Of a DNA stretch of 64,000 nucleotides, positions 46,083 to 56,055 are shown piece after piece. The stretch covers positions 103,474 to 167,473 of the forward strand of contig JAFDWN010000004.1 of the NCBI GenBank assembly GCA_018268465.1. Reading direction: 5' to 3'. The translations under genes were made by a program, and so were the position numbers. The notes beneath the pieces are model-generated. The model was not told where the DNA came from. It searched no databases and saw only the letters and a program-made list of their open reading frames with translations. The stretch comes from Actinomycetota bacterium (GTDB lineage: Bacteria; Actinomycetota; Actinomycetes; Mycobacteriales; Mycobacteriaceae). The first letter of the stretch is position 1. The number at the start of each line of letters is the position of its first letter.

Positions 46083-47848
46083 CGACGAACGAGCGCGCGG
46101 GCCAGGAGCATCCGGCTACCGACGACGCGGTCGATCCGCTGAGCTGTGGGCAGGCCCGCGGCGCGACGGGTCTGCTCGCGACGTTCAACCGGGCCGGCGT
46201 CCTCGACGCCGCCGATGTCCACGTGGCCCAACGACTGACGACGATGGCCGCAGAGCCCGACCAGCGGGTGGCCCTGGCCGTGGCGCTGGCGGTGCGCGCG
46301 CTGCGGGCCGGATCGGTGTGTGTCGACCTGAGAGCCGCCGAAACCCACATCGGGACAACCGGTCTGCCGTGGCCGGTCGCCGACGACTGGTTGGCAGCCG
46401 TGCGCGCGAGCCCGCTGACCGGGAACCCGCCGGTGCTGAGGCTGCGCGATGACCTGCTCTACCTGGACCGCTACTGGCGCGAGGAACAGCAGGTCGCCGA
46501 CGACGTGCTGGCGATGCTGGGGACACGCCCGCCCGATCCGGTGCCTGATTTCGGCGGGCTGTTTCCCCCGGGCTTCGACGAGCAACGCCGCGCCGCGCAG
46601 ATCGCGTCGACCCAGCGACTGACCGTACTCACCGGAGGTCCGGGCACGGGCAAGACCACCACGGTCGCGCGGCTTCTGGCGCTGTTGGCCGAACAGGCCG
46701 AGTTGAGCGGCCGCGCCCGGCTGCGCATCGCGCTCGCAGCGCCGACGGGTAAGGCGGCCGCCCGGCTGCACGACGCGGTGCTGGGGGAGCTCGACGCGCT
46801 CGACGGGCAGCACCGGCGCCGGCTGGACGGCCTGCGGGCGACGACCTTGCACCGGCTGCTGGGCAGCCGGTCGGACAGCTCGTCGCGATTTCGCCATCAC
46901 CGCGAGAACCGGCTGCCGCACGATGTGGTGGTCGTCGACGAGACGTCGATGGTTTCGCTGACCATGATGGCGCGCCTGCTGGAGGCGGTGCGGCCGGACA
47001 CCCGGCTGCTCCTGGTCGGCGACGCCGACCAGCTGGCCTCGGTTGAGGCGGGTGCGGTGCTGGCCGACCTCGTCGACGGGCTGGGAACGCGTGGCGACGC
47101 GGTGATCGCCTCGCTGCGGACATCGCACCGCTTCGGCCGCTCGATCGGCCGGTTGGCGACCGCGATCCGTGCCGGGGATGCCGACCGCGTCGTCGAACTC
47201 CTCAGGGCGGGCGACGAGCACGTCGAATGGGTCCACGCCGGCGAACCGCAGGACTTCCTGCGGGCCGTACTCGTGCCGCAGGCTCTCGAACTCAGAGGTG
47301 CGGCGCTGCGTGGCGACGTCGCGGCCGCGCTGAGCGCCCTGGCCGAGCACCGGCTGCTGTGCGCACACCGGCGCGGCCCGTTCGGCGTCACCCACTGGAA
47401 CCGGCAGATCGAGCGCTGGGTCAGCGAGGCGACCGGCGAGGCCGTCCGGTCGGCGTGGTATCCCGGCCGACCGGTGCTGGTCACCAGCAACGAGCACGGC
47501 CTCGGGCTCTACAACGGCGACGCAGGGGTGACGATGGTCGTCGACGGTGAGCTGCGGGTGGTCATCGCCGGTGCGGGCGGCGCGATGGAGTTCACCCCGG
47601 GGCGGCTGGCCGACGTCGAGACGATGCACGCGATGACGATCCACAAGAGTCAGGGCAGTCAGGCGGACGACATCACTGTGCTGCTGCCGCCGGAGGATTC
47701 GCGGCTGTTGACACGGGAGCTGTTCTACACCGCGGTGACGCGTGCCAAGAACCGTGTTCGTGTCGTCGCCGCCGAGGCGGCGGTGCGCGCGGCGGTGGAC
47801 CGGCGCGCGATGCGGGCATCGGGTCTGCGGGGCCGGTTGCGGGCCTGA
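46079..47848 (+). CDS. recD: Exodeoxyribonuclease V subunit alpha (RecD), helicase
   Basis: A 589-aa 5'-3' SF1B helicase. Walker A GGPGTGKTTT (Lys192), VVDETSMVSLTMMARLL (motif II), VGDADQLASVEAGAVLADL (motif III), and the late MTIHKSQGSQADD and YTAVTRAKNRV motifs are intact. The ATG overlaps the recB stop. It completes the recC-recB-recD operon. The DosR-like box of the next gene starts 18 bases after its stop. Confidence 0.96.
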   Translation: MTTNERAGQEHPATDDAVDPLSCGQARGATGLLATFNRAGVLDAADVHVAQRLTTMAAEPDQRVALAVALAVRALRAGSVCVDLRAAETHIGTTGLPWPVADDWLAAVRASPLTGNPPVLRLRDDLLYLDRYWREEQQVADDVLAMLGTRPPDPVPDFGGLFPPGFDEQRRAAQIASTQRLTVLTGGPGTGKTTTVARLLALLAEQAELSGRARLRIALAAPTGKAAARLHDAVLGELDALDGQHRRRLDGLRATTLHRLLGSRSDSSSRFRHHRENRLPHDVVVVDETSMVSLTMMARLLEAVRPDTRLLLVGDADQLASVEAGAVLADLVDGLGTRGDAVIASLRTSHRFGRSIGRLATAIRAGDADRVVELLRAGDEHVEWVHAGEPQDFLRAVLVPQALELRGAALRGDVAAALSALAEHRLLCAHRRGPFGVTHWNRQIERWVSEATGEAVRSAWYPGRPVLVTSNEHGLGLYNGDAGVTMVVDGELRVVIAGAGGAMEFTPGRLADVETMHAMTIHKSQGSQADDITVLLPPEDSRLLTRELFYTAVTRAKNRVRVVAAEAAVRAAVDRRAMRASGLRGRLRA

Positions 47849-47865
47849 CCGCGGCGGCAGGCGCA

Positions 47866-47879
47866 GGGACTTTGGTCCC
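47866..47879. promoter_or_regulatory. DosR/DevR-like box upstream of the P-type ATPase
   Basis: GGGACTTTGGTCCC matches the core GGGACTWWAGTCCC of mycobacterial DosR sites with one mismatch (A to G). It ends 75 bases before the predicted start of a CtpF-like ATPase. ctpF belongs to the DosR regulon in M. tuberculosis, which supports the reading. Confidence 0.7.
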
Positions 47880-47954
47880 CGGATCGGCCCATCGGCTTGC
47901 GCACCCCGGCACCGCCACGGACGATCGGAACATGGCCGACCGATACACAGTAAA

Positions 47955-50663
47955 TTGACAGCTACATCACAGTTGGCGATCGAGGACGCCGAATTCGCCG
48001 GGCTCGTACACGCGCGCAGCCGCGCGGAGATCCTTGCCACGCTGGACACCACGACGAGCGGGCTGAGTTCGGCCGAAGCGGCCAACCGGCTCGAACTCAA
48101 CGGTCCCAACCGGCTGCCCGAACCCGGCCATCGGCCGGCGATCGTCCGATTCGCGGCGCAGTTCAACAACGTCCTCATCTACATCCTCGTCGCCGCGGGT
48201 GTGCTCAAGGCGATCCTTGGCCAGTGGGTGGACTTCGCGGTGATCATCGCCGCGGCGGTGATCAACGCGGTGATCGGCTACCTGCAGGAGGGCAAGGCCG
48301 AACGCGCGCTGGACAGCATCCGCTCCATGCTCTCGGTCAGCGCGCAGGTGCGTCGCGACGGCGACTGGGTGAACGTCGACGCCGAAACCCTGGTCCCCGG
48401 TGACATCGTGCGCATCGGCTCCGGCGACCGCATCCCGGCCGATATGCGCCTGCTCGACGTGAGCAACCTGCGGGTCGAGGAGTCGGCGCTGACCGGCGAG
48501 TCGGTGCCCGCGGCCAAACAGGTGACCCACGTCGAGTCCGACGCCGGATTGGGCGACCGCACCTCGATGGTGTACTCGGGCACCATCGCCTCGGCGGGCA
48601 CCGGTGTCGGCGTGGTGACCGCGACGGGCAGCGCCACCGAGATCGGCCGCATCCAGTCGCTGATCGCCGACGTCGAGGGTATCGACACTCCCCTTACCCG
48701 CAAGCTCGCCCAGTTCGGCAGCCGGCTGTCGGTGGTGATCCTGGGTATGGCCGCGGTGATGCTGGTGGTCGGGCGGCTGCTGCACGAGTTCTCCGTCGAC
48801 GAGTTGATATCGGCGGCAATCGGTTTCGCGGTGGCCGCGGTACCGGAGGGGTTGCCGGCGGTGGTGACCGTGACACTGGCGCTCGGCGTGCAGCAGATGG
48901 CACGGCGCAACGCGATCACCCGCAAACTGCCCGCGGTCGAAGCGCTCGGTTCGGTGAACGTCATCTGTTCGGACAAGACCGGGACCCTGACGCAGAACGA
49001 GATGACGGTCCGCACCGTGGTCACCGCGCGGCACCGGTTCGCAGTCGCGGGGACCGGCTACCGCCCGCACGGCGACATCGATCTCGACGGCGTGCCCGCC
49101 ACCCCCGGCGACCACCCCGACCTGGCGGCGCTGCTGACCACCATGGCGGTGTGCAACGACGCGCGGCTGACCGAGACCGACGGGCATTGGCATATCGTCG
49201 GCGAGCCGACCGAAGGTGCGTTGCGCACGCTGGCCCAGAAAGCCGGGGTGGACGGCGCCGACCATCCGCGGCTGGCGTCGGTGCCGTTCGAATCGGCGAA
49301 CAAGTTCATGGTGACACTCAACGACGGTCCGCTCGGCGAACGGTTCCTGCACGTCAAGGGTGCGCCGGACCGTCTGCTCGACCGCTGCCGCACCCAACTA
49401 CGCGGCGGCGTCGCCGAACCACTCGAACGCACCTTCTGGGAAGGGCAGATCGACGACCTCAGCGGTCAGGGGCTGCGGGTGCTCGCCGCCGCCCGCCGCC
49501 CCGCACCGGGTGTCGACGATGTCGAGATCGACGACGTCGCAGCCGATCTCGAGTTCCTCGGCGTCGTCGGGATCGTGGACCCACCCCGCCCGGAAGCCAT
49601 CCGCGCGATCACGAAATGCCACAGCGCCGGCATCCAGGTCAAGATGATCACCGGCGACCATGCGGGCACCGCCCGCGCCATCGCCCACGAGATGGGCATC
49701 ACCACCGCGCCCGATGCGGCCGTACTGACCGGCGCCGACCTGCAGTCGATGAGCCAGCCCCGGCTGCGGGAGGTGGTCGGCGACGTCGACGTCTACGCCC
49801 GCACGAGCCCTGAACACAAGCTGCGGATCGTCAGCGCGCTGCAGGCCGAAGGCAAGGTCGCGGCGATGACCGGCGACGGTGTCAACGACGCCCCGGCGCT
49901 GGCCAGGGCCGACATCGGTGTCGCGATGGGGATCAAAGGCACGGAGGCCACCAAGGAGGCCGCCGACATCGTCCTGGCCGACGATAATTTCGCCACCATC
50001 GAACGCGCGGTCGAGGAAGGCAGGAGGATCTTCGACAACATCCGCAAGTCGGTGCTCTTCCTGCTGCCCACCAACGGATCTCAATCGCTGGTGATCCTGG
50101 TGGCGATTCTGTTCGGGCTGGCGATGCCGCTGCAGCCCGTGCAGATCCTGTGGGTCAACATGGTCACGGGTGTCACGCTGTCGCTGGCGCTGGTCTTCGA
50201 GAAGGCCGAGGACGACGTGATGTCCCGGCCGCCGCGGCGAAGCAACCGTGCGTTGGTGGAGCCGGCCGACCTGGCGATGATCGCGATGGTCTCGATCCTG
50301 GTCGCCGGGGCCACCATCGCGGTGTTCTTCGTCGCACGGGCCGGCGGCCATTCGCTGGCGGTCGCGCAGACGGCCGCGGTGAACATGCTGGCACTGGGCC
50401 AGCTGGCGTACCTGTTCAACTGCCGGTTCCGCAACGCGTCGAGTCTGCGTCCCGCCGTGCTGCACGGCAATCGGTGGGTGTGGTGGATGGCGGGCGCGCT
50501 GGTAGTGCTGCAGCTGATCTTCGTCTACACGCCGTTCATGAACACCTGGTTCCACTCCGCACCAATCACCTGGATCGGCTGGACGGCGGCCGCCGTGTTG
50601 TCCGTGGCGATCTTCCTCGTCGTCGAGTTGGCGAAGTGGGTGGGCCGCCGGCTGGGGTACTGA
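47955..50663 (+). CDS. ctpF: P2-type cation-transporting ATPase (CtpF-like)
   Basis: A 902-aa membrane pump of the calcium/alkali P2 group. The phosphorylated Asp340 is in CSDKTGTLT, followed by [11 protein letters not shown] (ATP site) and [12 protein letters not shown] (hinge). TGES dephosphorylation motif and the fourth transmembrane helix PEGLPAVV are standard for P2 ATPases. About ten transmembrane segments. The start is uncertain: a TTG at 47955 gives the most complete N-terminus but lacks a clear ribosome binding site. The DosR-like box upstream and CtpF-like length argue for a dormancy or hypoxia-induced role. Exact ion not shown by sequence. Confidence 0.82.
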   Translation: MTATSQLAIEDAEFAGLVHARSRAEILATLDTTTSGLSSAEAANRLELNGPNRLPEPGHRPAIVRFAAQFNNVLIYILVAAGVLKAILGQWVDFAVIIAAAVINAVIGYLQEGKAERALDSIRSMLSVSAQVRRDGDWVNVDAETLVPGDIVRIGSGDRIPADMRLLDVSNLRVEESALTGESVPAAKQVTHVESDAGLGDRTSMVYSGTIASAGTGVGVVTATGSATEIGRIQSLIADVEGIDTPLTRKLAQFGSRLSVVILGMAAVMLVVGRLLHEFSVDELISAAIGFAVAAVPEGLPAVVTVTLALGVQQMARRNAITRKLPAVEALGSVNVICSDKTGTLTQNEMTVRTVVTARHRFAVAGTGYRPHGDIDLDGVPATPGDHPDLAALLTTMAVCNDARLTETDGHWHIVGEPTEGALRTLAQKAGVDGADHPRLASVPFESANKFMVTLNDGPLGERFLHVKGAPDRLLDRCRTQLRGGVAEPLERTFWEGQIDDLSGQGLRVLAAARRPAPGVDDVEIDDVAADLEFLGVVGIVDPPRPEAIRAITKCHSAGIQVKMITGDHAGTARAIAHEMGITTAPDAAVLTGADLQSMSQPRLREVVGDVDVYARTSPEHKLRIVSALQAEGKVAAMTGDGVNDAPALARADIGVAMGIKGTEATKEAADIVLADDNFATIERAVEEGRRIFDNIRKSVLFLLPTNGSQSLVILVAILFGLAMPLQPVQILWVNMVTGVTLSLALVFEKAEDDVMSRPPRRSNRALVEPADLAMIAMVSILVAGATIAVFFVARAGGHSLAVAQTAAVNMLALGQLAYLFNCRFRNASSLRPAVLHGNRWVWWMAGALVVLQLIFVYTPFMNTWFHSAPITWIGWTAAAVLSVAIFLVVELAKWVGRRLGY

Positions 50664-50682
50664 AGGTGTTTCGCGTTCCGCG

Positions 50683-51108
50683 TCAGTCGTAGACGATGTC
50701 GAGTCCGCGTCGCGCCAGGTCGGCCATGGTGTCGCGCATACCTTGCAGCTGTTCGGGTGTGTGCCCGACCCAGTCCGTCAGCTCTCCGACGATCCGCACC
50801 GGTGCGCGGGTGCGGTACGAGCGAGTCGGATTGCCCGGAAATCGCTTGTCCGTCACATTCGGGTCGTCTTCGAGAGGTCCTGGCGCCTCGACGATGTACA
50901 CGCGGCCGGGACCGTCACCCGAAGCCAGCTCGGCTCCCCACACGGCGGCGTCCACGGTGTAGGTGACGTACACGTGGTTGGCGATGCGGTTCTTGTCGTA
51001 GTTCATCGGCCGGCCCGGCACCAGCAGGTCACCCGTCGCGAGGTCTGCCTTGGTGCCGTGCAGCAGCGCACCCGATTCATGGGCCTGGAACGGTATCGGG
51101 GCACTCAT
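50683..51108 (-). CDS. arr: NAD(+)-rifampin ADP-ribosyltransferase
   Basis: A 141-aa enzyme that inactivates rifamycins by ADP-ribosylating the C23 hydroxyl. It aligns along its length with M. smegmatis Arr: HESGALLHGTKADL, NHVYVTYTVDAAVWGAEL and KRFPGNPTRSYRT. The key residues of the M. smegmatis enzyme (His19, Tyr49, Asp84) correspond to His17, Tyr47 and Asp82 here. ATG start at 51108. It converges with the ATPase gene (19-base gap). Intrinsic rifampin resistance of the host is predicted. Confidence 0.96.
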   Translation of the reverse strand: MSAPIPFQAHESGALLHGTKADLATGDLLVPGRPMNYDKNRIANHVYVTYTVDAAVWGAELASGDGPGRVYIVEAPGPLEDDPNVTDKRFPGNPTRSYRTRAPVRIVGELTDWVGHTPEQLQGMRDTMADLARRGLDIVYD

Positions 51109-51228
51109 CTGATCCCCCTCGAACTCTCAATTGTGTTGTCCTGGTTGGCCGGACGATTGTGCGGCACGACCAGGGGCTTGCCGCAAGACCCCCGTGCCGG
51201 GTTAGGCTGTGAATATCGGCGCGGCGGT

Positions 51229-51684
51229 CTACGGCCGGACCGGATGCCTGCTGAGGATGGACACCCGGTTGAACGCGCCGATCGCGATCGCCACCCACAC
51301 CACCGCGGAAACCTCGTCGTCGGTGAGCACGGCGCGGGCCCTGGCATATTCGCGTTCGGCCGTGTCGTGGTCGGGCAGCGTGGCGGTGATCTCGGCCAGC
51401 CGCAGCGCCGCCTGCTCACGGTCGTCGAACAGGTCCGTCTCGCGCCATTGCGACAGCGTCGCCAGTTGCCGCGACGTGACCCCCGCCGCGTCAGCCTTGC
51501 GCACGTGGACGTCCAGACACGTCGCACACCCGCTGATCTGCGAGACCCGCACGTTGATCAGCTCGACCAGACCCCGCGTCAAGCCGGCATCCCTGGCCAG
51601 CGCCGTCGCCGAAGTGGCGACACCGATCATCGCCTTGTAGACCGCGGGCGACTGTTTGTCGACATGGACGTGCTGGATCTCCAT
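51229..51684 (-). CDS. Carboxymuconolactone decarboxylase / AhpD-like peroxidase family protein
   Basis: A 151-aa all-helical protein. The redox motif is CATCLDVHVRKA, a CxxC with the downstream His seen in AhpD-like alkylhydroperoxidases. The surrounding sequence (LVELINVRVSQISGCATCLD) is typical of the family. The ATG at 51684 follows GGGAG; a longer frame upstream is unlikely. It is divergent from the pirin gene with 71 bases between. Likely peroxide or oxidative-stress role, substrate unknown. Confidence 0.87.
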   Translation of the reverse strand: MEIQHVHVDKQSPAVYKAMIGVATSATALARDAGLTRGLVELINVRVSQISGCATCLDVHVRKADAAGVTSRQLATLSQWRETDLFDDREQAALRLAEITATLPDHDTAEREYARARAVLTDDEVSAVVWVAIAIGAFNRVSILSRHPVRP

Positions 51685-51755
51685 CGCGCTCCCGGATTCA
51701 TCCCGCGCCGGCGCGGGTACTGTCGGTCTATCGCGGACGATCGTACGCAGCGGGG

Positions 51756-52748
51756 GTGAAAGCAATCAGCAATCTCGAGACCGCGCCGGCCGAGTTCGGC
51801 TGCGCGGCCGGCCCCGCGCACCGCATCGAGATCCTGGAACCGCGCGACGTTCCCCTCGGCGGCCCGCGTGCGATGAAGGTGCGCCGCACGCTGCCGTCCC
51901 GGCAGCGCTCCCTGATCGGCGCATGGTGCTTCGCCGACCATTACGGCCCCGAGGACGTGCGGACCCGACCCGGTATGGACGTTCCGCCGCATCCGCACAC
52001 CGGCCTTCAGACGGTCAGCTGGCTGTTCAGCGGCGAGATCGAACACCGCGACAGCAACGGCGTGCGTGCGATGGTGCGCCCGGGCGAGCTGAACCTGATG
52101 ACCGCGGGCCGCGGCATCTGCCACTCGGAGGTGTCCACGCCGGCCACAACCCTCCTGCACGGGGTGCAACTGTGGGTGGCACTGCCCGGCACCGACCGCG
52201 ACACCGCCCGCGACTTCGCGCATTACGCCCCCGTGCCGGTGCCGTTCGGAGCGGCGGAGGTGACGGTCTTCCTCGGCGCCCTGGCCGGGCAGCGGTCACC
52301 GGTACACACGTTCACCCCGCTGCTCGGGGCGCAGATCGACCTGCCCGAGGGGGCGGCCGTGGAACTGGACGTCGACCCCGACTTCGAACACGGCGTACTC
52401 CTCGACCGCGGATCACTCGAGATGGCAGGCACCGGCGTCGAATCCGGCGAACTGGCCTACCAGGGCCCCGGCGAACACACGATCGGGCTGTGCAACACCG
52501 GCACGGCCCCGGCACGGGCGGTGCTGCTGGGCGGCACCCCGTTCACCGAGGAACTCGTGATGTGGTGGAACTTCGTGGGCCGCAGCCACGAGGACATCGT
52601 CGAGTACCGCCGACAGTGGCAGGCCGAATCCGATCGGTTCGGCGCGGTCGACGGCTATCGGGACACACCGGGGCGGCTGCCCGCTCCCCCGCTGCCGGCG
52701 ACCCGGCTCAAACCGCGCCAACCACCATCAGGAAGGAACACCCCGTGA
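51756..52748 (+). CDS. Pirin-family cupin protein
   Basis: A 330-aa bicupin. The N-terminal iron site is visible as HPHTGLQTV with HRD later and the HSE of GICHSEVS, giving the three-His one-Glu set of pirins. Such proteins may act as quercetinase-like dioxygenases or redox sensors; the actual role here is unknown. GTG start at 51756. Its stop overlaps the GTG of the next small acetyltransferase gene (GTGA), so the two are coupled. Confidence 0.9.
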   Translation: MKAISNLETAPAEFGCAAGPAHRIEILEPRDVPLGGPRAMKVRRTLPSRQRSLIGAWCFADHYGPEDVRTRPGMDVPPHPHTGLQTVSWLFSGEIEHRDSNGVRAMVRPGELNLMTAGRGICHSEVSTPATTLLHGVQLWVALPGTDRDTARDFAHYAPVPVPFGAAEVTVFLGALAGQRSPVHTFTPLLGAQIDLPEGAAVELDVDPDFEHGVLLDRGSLEMAGTGVESGELAYQGPGEHTIGLCNTGTAPARAVLLGGTPFTEELVMWWNFVGRSHEDIVEYRRQWQAESDRFGAVDGYRDTPGRLPAPPLPATRLKPRQPPSGRNTP

Positions 52749-53104
52749 CACTCACCGACAAGACCGGCGCCCCGGTCGCGGTCACCAAGGAGTCCGGCGA
52801 ATTCACCATCGGCGTCGACGGAAAAGCCGTGGGCAAAACCGAATTCGCCGAACGGGACGGGCAGCGGATCTTCTACCACACCGAGGTGGACGAGGCGTTC
52901 GGCGGGCGCGGCCTGGCAACCATCCTCATCGGGGAGGCACTGGCGCACACCCGCGACGACGGCCTGCGGATCGTGCCGGTGTGTCCGATGGTCGCCGCGG
53001 TGGTCCGCAAACGCGACGACATCGCCGACGCCGTGGACGCCCCGACGCAGGACTTGCTGCGGTGGGTGCGGCAGACCACGGGCTCACCGCACGTCGAGTC
53101 GTGA
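52745..53104 (+). CDS. Small GNAT (YjdJ/GCN5-type) N-acetyltransferase
   Basis: A 119-aa minimal acetyltransferase. The acetyl-CoA binding segment reads HTEVDEAFGGRGLATILIGEAL, and the C-terminal PVCPMVAAVV strand is typical of the short GNAT_acetyltr_2/YjdJ group, which lacks the N-terminal half of the standard fold. Acceptor unknown. It starts at a GTG overlapping the pirin stop. Confidence 0.88.
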   Translation: MTLTDKTGAPVAVTKESGEFTIGVDGKAVGKTEFAERDGQRIFYHTEVDEAFGGRGLATILIGEALAHTRDDGLRIVPVCPMVAAVVRKRDDIADAVDAPTQDLLRWVRQTTGSPHVES

Positions 53105-53156
53105 CCCGACCGCTCCCGGGACACCGGAGCCCCGGGGGCCAGCCCGCGGCGTGCCG

Positions 53157-53462
53157 CTAGACGTTCAGATGTGGCTGGTCGGGGTGGTCGGCCAGCCAGC
53201 GTCGCTCGACGCGCTTGACGCGCTGATGCTCCAGCGCGATCGCCAGCGCACCGGCGGTGACCAGGGCTCCGGCGACCAGACCCAGGATCAGCGACACTTC
53301 GGTGTTGCCGTAGGCGGTGGCCGCGACGGTGCCGGCGATCAGGACGATGCCGACGGCGATCAACAGCAGGCCGGGCAACCACAACGTGTCGGTGAACGAT
53401 TCACCGGCATGCGGCTGGGTGGTGCGAGAGTGATCAAGCGGGTCGTGATGCGCACCCTTCAT
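53157..53462 (-). CDS. UsfY-like small membrane protein
   Basis: A 101-aa protein with two transmembrane helices (PGLLLIAVGIVLIAGTVAAT and EVSLILGLVAGALVTAGALAI) and a C-terminal basic segment. The N-terminal DPLDHSRTTQPHAGESFTDTLWLPG pattern recalls UsfY, encoded near sigF in mycobacteria, but this copy is not next to sigF. The ATG at 53462 has GGAGGGAG upstream. A perfect CRP-type site lies 44 bases further up. Function unknown. Confidence 0.6.
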   Translation of the reverse strand: MKGAHHDPLDHSRTTQPHAGESFTDTLWLPGLLLIAVGIVLIAGTVAATAYGNTEVSLILGLVAGALVTAGALAIALEHQRVKRVERRWLADHPDQPHLNV

Positions 53463-53505
53463 CGGTATCTCCCTCCGTTGCGAGACACCTCCAGGCTACG
53501 CCCGT

Positions 53506-53521
53506 TGTGAACTACATCACA
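53506..53521. promoter_or_regulatory. CRP-type site upstream of the UsfY-like gene
   Basis: TGTGA-ACTACA-TCACA is a perfect match to the TGTGA-N6-TCACA consensus of Crp proteins. It lies 44 bases before the UsfY-like gene start and 28 bases past the stop of lpd. Confidence 0.7.
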
Positions 53522-53548
53522 CCATCTCGCCGGTGTCCGCGCACCGAC

Positions 53549-54916
53549 TCACTGGTGGACGTGCAGCGGGCTGCCCGCCATCGCCAGCAGCGCTTCGCCG
53601 ATCGCCTCCCCCTGCGTGGGGTGGGCATGCACCAGGCGCGCCGCATCGGCCACCGGTACTCCGAGGCCGTAGAGGATCTGCGCCTCGCCGATCAGCTCAC
53701 TGACCCGGTCGCCCACCATGTGCATCCCCGCCACCGTGCCGCTGGGGTCCTGAATCAGTTTGACCGCGCCCGCGGTGCCCAGGATCTGGCTCTTCCCGTT
53801 GCCCGCCAGGTCGTACACCACCGTCCGCACCCCGTCACCGAAGCGCTCCCGCGCCCTGGCCTCGGTCAACCCGACGGAGGCCACCTCGGGATGGGAGTAC
53901 GTGACCCGGGGAACGGCGTCGTCGTCGACGGGGACCGGATCGAGACCGGCGATGTCCTCGGCGACGAAGATGCCGTGCGCGAAGCCGCGGTGGGCCAACT
54001 GCGGGCCCGCGACGATGTCACCGACGGCGTACACGTGCGGCACCGTGGTACGCAGCCGCGCGTCGGTCCGGACGAAGCCGCGGTCGAGTCCGACGGGCGT
54101 CTCGGCGAAGTCCTCGGTGTTGGGCTGACGACCGACTGCCACGAGCAGGACCTCGGCCTCCAGCGCAGCTCCTGAACCGAGTTCGACGATGATGCCGTCG
54201 TCGTCCTGTTTGACGCCGGTGACGGTGACACCCGTCTTGGCGGTGACGCCGCGTTTGCGCAGTCCCCGCGCGAGGTGTTTGGAGCAGAACTCGTCCTCGC
54301 CGGCCACCAACCGGTCCAGCGCCTCCAGCACCGTGACCTTGACCCCCAGCGACGCCCAGATGCTGGCGAACTCCACACCGATGACACCGCCGCCCAGCAC
54401 CACGGCGTCCTCGGGTATGCGGTCGAGTGTCAGCGCATCGTCACTGGAGAGCACGTTGCCGCCGATCTCGATCCCCGACAGCGCCCGCGGCCGCGACCCC
54501 GTCGCGAGCACCAGGTGCTCGCCGGTGTAGAGGTCGGATCCGACGGTCACCGTGGTCGCCTCGACGAAACGGCCGCGGCCACGGACGATCTCGATGTCGT
54601 GGGCGTCGAGCAGACCCTGCAGGCCCTTGTGCAACCTGCCGACCACTGCGTCCTTGTAGGCGTGCACCGCCGCGGGGTCCACCCCGGTCAGGGCGGCGCC
54701 GACACCGAACTTGGCCGCCCCGCGCACGGTGTCGGCGACCTCCGCGGCGTGCAGCAGCGCCTTGGTCGGGATGCACCCACGATGCAGACACGTGCCGCCG
54801 ACCTTCTCCTCCTCGATCAGGACGACCGACTTGCCGAGTTCGGCGGCGCGGATCGCGGCGGCATAGCCGCCGGACCCGCCGCCGAGGACCACCACGTCGG
54901 CGCGGTGCTCGCTCAC
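53549..54916 (-). CDS. lpd: Dihydrolipoyl dehydrogenase (E3) of the acetoin system
   Basis: A 455-aa flavoprotein that reoxidises the dihydrolipoyl arm and passes electrons to NAD+. The FAD motif GGGSGGYAAAIRAAELG, the redox disulfide GGTCLHRGCIPTK, the NAD motif VVLGGGVIGVEFASIWASLG and the C-terminal VHAHPTQGEAIGEA with the catalytic His-Glu pair are all intact. GTG start at 54916 overlaps the acoC stop. It is the last gene of the aco operon, so it probably serves this complex rather than pyruvate dehydrogenase. Confidence 0.93.
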   Translation of the reverse strand: MSEHRADVVVLGGGSGGYAAAIRAAELGKSVVLIEEEKVGGTCLHRGCIPTKALLHAAEVADTVRGAAKFGVGAALTGVDPAAVHAYKDAVVGRLHKGLQGLLDAHDIEIVRGRGRFVEATTVTVGSDLYTGEHLVLATGSRPRALSGIEIGGNVLSSDDALTLDRIPEDAVVLGGGVIGVEFASIWASLGVKVTVLEALDRLVAGEDEFCSKHLARGLRKRGVTAKTGVTVTGVKQDDDGIIVELGSGAALEAEVLLVAVGRQPNTEDFAETPVGLDRGFVRTDARLRTTVPHVYAVGDIVAGPQLAHRGFAHGIFVAEDIAGLDPVPVDDDAVPRVTYSHPEVASVGLTEARARERFGDGVRTVVYDLAGNGKSQILGTAGAVKLIQDPSGTVAGMHMVGDRVSELIGEAQILYGLGVPVADAARLVHAHPTQGEAIGEALLAMAGSPLHVHQ

Positions 54917-56052
54917 CCGCCCGTCGCTTCCCGGATCGCCGCGATCACGTCGTGCGGCTTCTCCATATGCGCCATGTGACCGGCGCCGTCGACGATGTGC
55001 ACGGTGACCGAGCCGCCGAGTCCGTCGGCGTTGGAGGCGGGGACGATCTTGTCCTCGCGTCCCCACACCGCCACCACCGGGCCGCCGAAACCGGCGGCGT
55101 CGGCGGTCACGTCGACCGCGGACTTGTCACCCTCGAGGAGCCCGTCCGCCAGCGTGCGCAGCGCCTGGTCGACACCGTCGAGGCGTTTGTATTTGAGCAG
55201 GTCGTCGATGAGCTGGCGGTTGACCAGCCCCGGGTCGGCGAACAGGTTCAGCAGATGCGGTTTGAGGTCCCTGCGCGACTCCGCCTCGGCGAATCCGCGC
55301 AGATATCCGGCGTTGATGTCCGGCCCGTATCCGGCCGGTGAGATCAGCGTCAGCGACGCGACTTTCCCCGACCCGTCGGGGTCGGCCGCCGCCGCGGTCG
55401 CCACCGCGCCGCCCATCGAATGCCCGACCAGATGCGCGCGGGAGATACCGACCGCGTCGAGGAAGCCGAGCAGGGTCTTGGCCAGCGACGCCACCGTGCC
55501 GTCCCCGACGTCCTTGGACGACAACCCGTGACCGGGCAGGTCCAGCGCATAGGTGACCCGGTCGGCCGAGATCGGCTCCTGGACGAACAGCCAGGAGTTC
55601 TTGTCGCCGCCGTACCCGTGCACGAACACCACGGGGATGTCGTCGCCCTCGCCGAGCACCGCGTAGGACAGCGACAGCCCGCCGACCTCGGCGGTCTGCA
55701 GCTTCGGACCCGAATCATCTTCGATCGCACCGGATTCCAGCTGTTCGCGGGCTTCGGCGACGACGGCGTCGATATCCTCCTGCGATACGTCGGCGGGTGC
55801 GACGACGGCGATGGTCCCGCCCACCGGCACACTCTCGTTGACCTCGACGACGAGTGCGCGCACCACGCCCGTCCAGGTGGACTCGAGCTCACCGGCGATC
55901 TTGTCGGTGTCGATCTCGCAGATCTCGGTGCCGTCCTCGATCTCGTCGCCGACGGAAACCAGCCAGTCGGTGACCTTGCCCGCTTCCATGGACAGGCCCC
56001 ATTTGGGCATGGTCACCCGCTGGATGCGCTCATCGGTCATTGTGTCCGCCAT
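54913..56052 (-). CDS. acoC: Acetoin dehydrogenase E2: lipoyl domain plus alpha/beta-hydrolase
   Basis: A 379-aa protein. Residues about 10-85 are a lipoyl domain with the modified lysine in EIDTDKIAGE. Residues about 125-375 are an alpha/beta-hydrolase with nucleophile elbow GHSMGGAV and a final GAGHMAHMEKP histidine. This fusion is diagnostic of AcoC, which transfers the acetyl group from acetoin cleavage to CoA. It begins four bases after the acoB stop. Start could also be the internal ATG four codons later. Confidence 0.93.
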   Translation of the reverse strand: MADTMTDERIQRVTMPKWGLSMEAGKVTDWLVSVGDEIEDGTEICEIDTDKIAGELESTWTGVVRALVVEVNESVPVGGTIAVVAPADVSQEDIDAVVAEAREQLESGAIEDDSGPKLQTAEVGGLSLSYAVLGEGDDIPVVFVHGYGGDKNSWLFVQEPISADRVTYALDLPGHGLSSKDVGDGTVASLAKTLLGFLDAVGISRAHLVGHSMGGAVATAAAADPDGSGKVASLTLISPAGYGPDINAGYLRGFAEAESRRDLKPHLLNLFADPGLVNRQLIDDLLKYKRLDGVDQALRTLADGLLEGDKSAVDVTADAAGFGGPVVAVWGREDKIVPASNADGLGGSVTVHIVDGAGHMAHMEKPHDVIAAIREATGG

Positions 56053-56055
56053 CGG

